A DNA stretch of 64,000 bases from Rutidosis leptorrhynchoides (Eukaryota > Streptophyta > Magnoliopsida > Asterales > Asteraceae), in the NCBI RefSeq assembly GCF_046630445.1, contig NC_092333.1, positions 3,372,001 through 3,436,000 on the forward strand, in the 5' to 3' direction. Below, one piece after another: positions 57,150-64,000 of this stretch. The notes under the pieces were generated by a model. It was not told the DNA's origin and did not search any database. It saw only the letters and a program-made list of their open reading frames with translations. Within the stretch, counting starts at the first letter, position 1, and the number at the start of each line of letters is the position of its first letter. The position numbers and the translations under genes were made by a program.

Positions 57150-60100
57150 TTATACGAGAAAAAGAAAAACCCTTAATGGTGTACGGAGAAAAGGGCAACA
57201 CGAAGCTACATCTTATTAGTAATTTGAAGGCACAAAAACTAATAAGAAAAGGTTGCTATGCTGTTTTAGCACACGTCGAGAAAGTACAAACTAAAGAAAA
57301 GAGCATCAATGATGTTCCCATTGCAAAAGAATTTCCCGATGTATTTTCGAAAGAATTACCGGGATTACCCCCACATCGATCTGTTGAATTTCAAATAGAT
57401 CTTGTACCAGGAGCTGCACCAATAGCTCGTGCTCCTTACAGACTCGCACCCAGCGAGATGAAAGAATTGCAAAGCCAATTACAAGAACTTTTAGAGCGTG
57501 GTTTCATTCGACCAAGCACATCACCGTGGGGAGCTCCTGTTTTGTTTGTCAAGAAGAAAGATGGTACATTTAGGTTGTGTATCGACTACCGAGATTTGAA
57601 CAAACTTACCATCAAGAACCGCTACCCACTACCGAGAATCGACGACTTATTTGATCAACTACAAGGCTCGTCTGTTTATTCAAAGATTGACTTACGTTCC
57701 GGGTATCATCAAATGCGGGTGAAAGAAGATGATATTCCAAAGACTGCTTTCAGAACACGTTACGGTCATTACGAGTTTATGGTCATGCCGTTTGGTTTAA
57801 CTAATGCATCAGCTGTGTTCATGGACCTTATGAACCGAGTGTGTGGACCATACCTTGACAAGTTTGTCATTGTTTTCATTGATGACATACTTATTTACTC
57901 AAAGAATGACCAAGAACACGGTGAACATTTGAGAAAGGTGTTAGAAGTATTGAGGAAGGAAGAATTGTACGCTAAGTTTTCAAAGTGTGCATTTTGGTTG
58001 GAAGAAGTTCAATTCCTCGGTCACATAGTGAACAAAGAAGGTATTAAGGTGGATCCGGCAAAGATAGAAACTGTTGAAAAGTGGGAAACCCCGAAAACTC
58101 CGAAACATATACGCCAGTTTTTAGGACTAGCTGGTTACTACAGAAGGTTCATCCAAGACTTTTCCAGAATAGCAAAACCCTTGACTGCATTAACGCATAA
58201 AGGGAAGAAATTTGAATGGAATGATGAACAAGAGAAAGCGTTTCAGTTATTGAAGAAAAAGCTAACTACGGCTCCTATATTGTCATTGCCTGAAGGGAAT
58301 GATGATTTTGTGATTTATTGTGACGCATCAAAGCAAGGTCTCGGTTGTGTATTAATGCAACGAACGAAGGTGATTGCTTATGCGTCTAGACAATTGAAGA
58401 TTCACGAACAAAATTATACGACGCATGATTTGGAATTAGGTGCGGTTGTTTTTGCATTAAAGACTTGGAGGCACTACTTATATGGGGTCAAAAGTATTAT
58501 ATATACTGACCACAAAAGTGTTCAACACATATTTAATCAGAAACAACTGAATATGAGGCAGCGTAGGTGGATTGAATTATTGAATGATTACGACTTTGAG
58601 ATTCGTTACCACCCGGGGAAGGCAAATGTGGTAGCCGATGCCTTGAGCAGGAAGGACAGAGAACCCATTCGAGTAAAATCTATGAATATAATGATTCATA
58701 ATAACCTTACTACTCAAATAAAGAAGGCGCAACAAGGAGTTTTAAAAGAGGGAAATTTAAAGGATGAAATACCCAAAGGATCGGAGAAGCATCTTAATAT
58801 TCGGGAAGACGGAACCCGGTATAGGGCTGAAATGATTTGGGTACCAAAATTTGGAGATATGAGAGAAATGGTACTTAGAGAAGCTCATAAAACCAGATAC
58901 TCAATACATCCTGGAACGGGGAAGATGTACAAGGATCTCAAGAAACATTTTTGGTGGCCGGGTATGAAAGCCGATGTTGCTAAATACGTAGGAGAATGTT
59001 TGACGTGTTCTAAGGTCAAAGCTGAGCATCAGAAACCATCAGGTCTACTTCAACAACCCGAAATCCCGGAATGGAAATGGGAAAACATTACCATGGATTT
59101 CATCACTAAATTGCCAAGGACTGCAAGTGGTTTTGATACTGTTTGGGTAATAGTTGATCGTCTCACCAAATCAGCACACTTCCTGCCAATAAGAGAAGAT
59201 GACAAGATGGAGAAGTTAGCACGACTGTATTTGAAGGAAGTCGTCTCCAGACATGGAATACCAATCTCTATTATCTCTGATAGGGATGGCAGATTTATTT
59301 CAAGATTCTGGCAGACATTACAGCAAGCATTAGGAACTCGTCTAGACATGAGTACTGCCTATCATCCACAAACTGATGGGCAGAGCGAAAGGACGATACA
59401 AACGCTTGAAGACATGCTACGAGCATGTGTTATTGATTTTGGAAACAGTTGGGATCGACATCTACCGTTAGCAGAATTTTCCTACAACAACAGCTACCAT
59501 TCAAGCATTGAGATGGCGCCGTTTGAAGCACTTTATGGTAGAAAGTGCAGGTCTCCGATTTTTTAGAGTGAAGTGGGGGATAGACAGATTACGGGTCCGG
59601 AGATTATACAAGAAACTACCGAGAAGATCATCCAAATTCAACAACGGTTGAAAACTGCCCAAAGTCGACAAAAGAGCTACGCTGACATTAAAAGAAAAGA
59701 TATAGAATTTGAAATTGGAGAAATGGTCATGCTTAAAGTTGCACCTTGGAAAGGCGTTGTTCGATTTGGTAAACGAGGGAAATTAAATCCAAGGTATATT
59801 GGACCATTCAAGATTATTGATCGTGTTGACCAGTAGCTTACCGACTTGAGTTACCTCAACAACTCGCGGCTGTACATAACACTTTCCACGTCTCGAATTT
59901 GAAGAAATGTTTTGCTAAAGAAGATCTCACTATTCCGTTAGATGAAATCCAAATCAACGAAAAACTCCAATTCATCAAAGAACCCGTCGAAATAATGGAT
60001 CGTGAGGTTAAAAGACTTAAGCAAAACAAGATACCAATTGTTAAGTTTCGATGGAATGCTCGTAGAGGACCCAAGTTCACCTGGGAGAGTGAAGATCAGA

Positions 60101-60160
60101 TGAAGAAGAAATACCCGCATCTATTTCCAGAAGATTCGTCAACACCTTCAACAGCTTAAA
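57150..60160 (+). pseudogene. Pol region of chromovirus B (RT, RNase H, integrase, chromodomain)
   Basis: Fossil pol of a Tekay/Del chromovirus. In order it shows reverse transcriptase with FIDDI, RNase H ([30 protein letters not shown]), an integrase zinc domain (H...H...C...C) and core ([26 protein letters not shown]), and a chromodomain containing RRGPKFTWE. The region is broken overall. In living relatives the chromodomain directs integration into heterochromatin. Confidence 0.88.
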
Positions 60161-60194
60161 ATTTCGGGACGAAATTTATTTAACGGGTAGGTAC

Positions 60195-60468
60195 TGTAAT
60201 GACCCGAACTTTTTCATGTTTATATATATTAATTGAGATTGATATTTACATGATTAAATGTTTCCAACATGTTAAGCAATCAAACTTGTTAAGACTTGAT
60301 TAATTGAAATATGTTTCATATAGACAATTGACCACCCAAGTTGACCGGTGATTCACGAACGTTAAAACTTGTAAAAACTATACGATGACATATATATGGT
60401 TATATATATAGTTAACATGTTTTTATTATAAGTATGTATCTCATTAGGTATTTTAACAATGAGTTATA
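60195..60468 (+). repeat. Start of the 3' LTR of chromovirus B
   Basis: Starts TGTAATGACCCGAAC and follows the 45422 copy up to ATGAGTTATA, then is interrupted by the LTR of A2. Confidence 0.85.
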
Positions 60469-63400
60469 TGTAGTGACCCGAACTTTTCCATGTTTATATA
60501 TATTAAATGAGATTGATATTTACATGATTAAATGTTTCCAACATGTTAAGCAATCAAACTTGTTAAGACTTGATTAATTGAAATATGTTTCATATAGGCA
60601 ATTGACCACCCAAGTTGACCGGTGATTCACGAACGTTAAAACTTGTAAAAACTATATGATGACATATATATGGATATATATATAGTTAACATGATACTAT
60701 GATAAGTAAACATATCATTAAGTATATTAACAATAAACTACATATGTAAAAACAAGACTACTAACTTAATGATTTTTAAACGAGACATATATGTAACGAT
60801 TATCGTTGTAAAGACATTTAATATATATATATATCATATTAAGAGATATTCATACATGATAATATCATGATAATATAATAATTTAAAATCTCATTTGATA
60901 TTATAAACATTGGGTTAACAACATTTAACAAGATCGTTAACCTAAAGGTTTCAAAACAACACTTACATGTAACGACTAACGATGACTTAACGACTCAGTT
61001 AAAATGTATATACATGTAGTGTTTTAATATGTATTTATACACTTTTTAAAGACTTCAATACACTTATCAAAATACTTCTACTTAACAAAAATGCTTACAA
61101 TTACATCCTCGTTCAGTTTCATCAACAATTCTACTCGTATGCACCTGTATTCGTACTCGTACAATACACAGCTTTTAGATGTATGTACTATTGGTATATA
61201 CACTCCCATGATCAGCTCTTAGCAGCCCATGTGAGTCACCTAACACATGTGGGAACCATCATTTGGCAACTAGCATGAAATATCTCATAAAATTACAAAA
61301 ATATGAGTAATCATTCATGACTTATTTACATGAAAACAAAATTACATATCCTATATATCTAATCCATACACCAACGACCAAAAACACCTACAAACACTTT
61401 CATTCTTCAATTTTCTTCATCTAATTAATCTCTCTCAAGTTCTATCTTCAAGTTCTAAGTGTTCTTCATAAATTCCAAAAGTTCTAGTTTCATAAAATCA
61501 AGAATACTTTCAAGTTTGCTAGCTCACTTCCAATCTTGTAAGATGATCATCCAACCTCAAGAAATCTTTGTTACTTACAGTAGGTTATCATTCTAATACA
61601 AGGTAATAATCATATTCAAACTTTGGTTCAATTTCTATAACTATAACAATCTTATTTCAAGTGATGATCTTACTTGAACTTGTTTTCGTGTCATGATTCT
61701 GCTTCAAGAACTTCGAGCCATCCAAGGATCCATTGAAGCTAGATCCACTTTTCTCTTTTCTAGTAGGTTTATCCAAGGAACTTAAGGTAGTAATGATGTT
61801 CATAACATCATTTGATTCATATATATAAAGCTATCTTATTCGAAGGTTTAAACTTGTAATCACTAGAACATAGTTTAGTTAATTCTAAACTTGTTCGCAA
61901 ATAAAAGTTAATCCTTCTAACTTGACTTTTAAAATCAACTAAACACATGTTCTATATCTATATGATATGCTAACTTAATGATTTAAAACCTGGAAACACG
62001 AAAAACACCGTAAAACCGGATTTACGCCGTCGTAGTAACACCGCGGGCTGTTTTGGGTTAGTTAATTAAAAACTATGATAAACTTTGATTTAAAAGTTGT
62101 TATTCTGGGAAAATGATTTTTATTATGAACATGAAACTATATCCAAAAATTATGGTTAAACTCAAAGTGGAAGTATGTTTTCTAAAATGGTCATCTAGAC
62201 GTCGTTCTTTCGACTGAAATGACTACCTTTACAAAAATGACTTGTAACTTATTTTTCCGACTATAAACCTATACTTTTTCTGTTTAGATTCATAAAATAG
62301 AGTTCAATATGAAACCATAGCAATTTGATTCACTCAAAACGGATTTAAAATGAAGAAGTTATGGGTAAAACAAGATTGGATAATTTTTCTCATTTTAGCT
62401 ACGTGAAAATTGGTAACAAATCTATTCCAACCATAACTTAATCAACTTGTATTGTATATTATGTAATCTTGAGATACCATAAACACGTATACAATGTTTC
62501 GACCTATCATGTTGACACATCTATATATATTTCAGAACAACCATAGACACTCTATATGTGAATGTTGGAGTTAGCTATACAGGGTTGAGGTTGATTCCAA
62601 AATATATATAGTTTGAGTTGTGATCAATACTGAGATACGTATACACTGGGTCGTGGATTGATTCAAGATAATATTTATCGATTTATTTCTGTACATCTAA
62701 CTGTGGACAACTAGTTGTAGGTTACTAACGAGGACAGCTGACTTAATAAACTTAAAACACCAAAATATATTAAAAGTGTTGTAAATATATTTTGAACATA
62801 CTTTGATATATATGTATATATTGTTATAGGTTCGTGAATCAACCAGTGGCCAAGTCTTACTTCCCGACGAAGTAAAAATCTGTGAAAGTGAGTTATAGTC
62901 CCACTTTTAAAATCTAATATTTTTGGGATGAGAATACATGCAGGTTTTATAAATGATTTACAAAATAGACACAAGTACTTGAAACTACATTCTATGGTTG
63001 AATTATCGAAATCGAATATGCCCCTTTTTATTAAGTCTGGTAATCTAAGAATTAGGGAACAGACACCCTAATTGACGCGAATCCTAAAGATAGATCTATT
63101 GGGCCTAACAAACCCCATCCAAAGTACCGGATGCTTTAGTACTTCGAAATTTATATCATATCCGAAGGGTGTCCCAGAATGATGGGGATATTCTTATATA
63201 TGCATCTTGTTAATGTCGGTTACCAGGTGTTCACCAAATGAATGACTTTTATCTCTATGTATGGGATGTGTATTGAAATATGAAATCTTGTGGTCTATTA
63301 TTATGATTTGATATATAGGTTAAACCTATAACTCACCAACATTTTTGTTGACGTTTTAAGCATGTTTATTCTCAGGTGATTATTAAGAGCTTCCGCTGTC

Positions 63401-64000
63401 GCATACTTAAATAAGGACGAGATTTGGAGTCCATGCTTGTATGATATTGTGTAAAAACTGCATTCAAGAAACTTATTTTGTTGTAACATATTTGTATTGT
63501 AAACCATTATGTAATGGTCGTGTGTAAACAGGATATTTTAGATTATCATTATTTGATAATCTACGTAAAGCTTTTTAAACCTTTATTGATGAAATAAAGG
63601 TTATGGTTTGTTTTAAAATGAATGCAGTCTTTGAAAAACGTCTCATATAGAGGTCAAAACCTCGCAACGAAATCAATTAATATGGAACGTTTTTAATTAA
63701 TAAGAACGGGACATTTCAGTTGGTATCCGAGCGTTGGTCTTAGAGAACCAGAATTTTGCATTAGTGTGTCTTATCGAGTTTGTTAGGATGCATTAGTGAG
63801 TCTGAACTTCGACCGTGTTTACTTGAAAAATGATTGCTTAACAAATTTTGTTGGAAACTATATATTTTTAACATGTGAATATTATGTGATATATTAATCT
63901 CTTAACGCGTTTGATATTATGTGATAGATGTCTACCTCTAGAACAAGTCCCATTGACTCACCTAATAATAATGAAGAGTCAAATGTAAATTGGAATGATT
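60469..64000 (+). mobile_element. Chromovirus A2, same family, runs off the window
   Basis: The 5' LTR covers 60469-63718 (3.25 kb, TGTAGTGACC...GGGACATTTCA). The primer-binding region GTTGGTATCCGAGCG follows, then the start of a gag frame near 63930 matching the one at 49054. The rest lies outside the window, so whether it is whole cannot be judged. It is inserted in the 3' LTR of chromovirus B. Confidence 0.85.

Larger units (their letters stand above)
45422..60468 (+). mobile_element. Ty3/Gypsy chromovirus B (Tekay/Del type), broken, hosting element C
   Basis: The 5' LTR (45422-48845, 3.42 kb) starts TGTAGTGACCC and ends GGGACATTTCA. The primer-binding region GTTGATATCCGAGCG follows at once. 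A gag-type reading frame with Glu-Pro-rich repeats starts near 49054. After element C (49438-57145) comes pol: reverse transcriptase ([29 protein letters not shown]), RNase H, integrase with an HHCC zinc region, and a C-terminal chromodomain near 60.0 kb. A purine-rich stretch precedes the 3' LTR at 60195. That LTR runs to 60468, where another family member (A2) interrupts it. The element is broken, by several breaks, and does not carry a full gag-pol. Length differences between LTR copies of this family come mostly from a variable segment near 45650-45850. Confidence 0.88.

Overview
The window looks like nuclear DNA of a eudicot plant. It has AT-rich introns with plant-type splice sites, a PLS-class pentatricopeptide gene, dirigent genes and plant transposons (Copia, chromovirus, Helitron, hAT, Tourist, Stowaway, SINE). 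The repeat style suggests Asteraceae, but that is a guess from family resemblance. There are no rRNA or tRNA genes and no CRISPR arrays.

Positions 1-43 kb are a gene island with all host genes on the minus strand: a PPR protein (1579-3381), dirigent protein 1 (4509-5075), dirigent protein 2 (22866-23426), a secreted Ole e 1-like/proline-rich protein (three exons, 24450-26562), a NIPA-type magnesium transporter (nine exons, 28716-32826), a decayed cyclophilin (34319-34834) and TRAP-alpha (eight exons, 37059-41028). PPR, dirigent, dirigent, NIPA, cyclophilin and TRAP-alpha recall the Arabidopsis series At2g21090-At2g21160, so this is probably a conserved syntenic block. A 5'-truncated retrocopy of an eIF5-mimic (BZW/W2) mRNA, with poly(A) tail and target duplication, sits between the PPR gene and dirigent 1.

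The two dirigent genes are separated by about 18 kb, most of it a nest of transposons. A small non-autonomous hAT element (ends 6160 and 21930, 8-bp duplication GTTTTTAA) contains Copia element A (6529-12888, identical LTRs around a degraded interior) and a Helitron (about 12915-21661). The Helitron in turn contains the young Copia element B (13409-18941). Smaller insertions in the island include two Tourist-like MITEs, a Stowaway MITE (inside Copia A), a 120-bp Mutator-type palindromic MITE, two (AT)n tracts, a 146-bp solo LTR and two or three SINE-like sequences.

From 44 kb to the end is a block of Ty3/Gypsy fossils. A Tekay/Del-type chromovirus (called B here, from 45422) is inserted in an older LTR of its own family (44065-45421). 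Its own 3' LTR is interrupted at 60468/60469 by another family member (A2) that runs off the window. A minus-strand, gag-protease-only Athila-like element (called C, 49438-57145) sits inside the chromovirus interior. No host gene was seen in this part.

I found no undescribed molecular system. The most informative observations are the four-level transposon nest with every target duplication readable, the microsynteny with an in-place cyclophilin pseudogene, the Copia element with identical LTRs but ruined interior, and the self-nesting chromoviruses.
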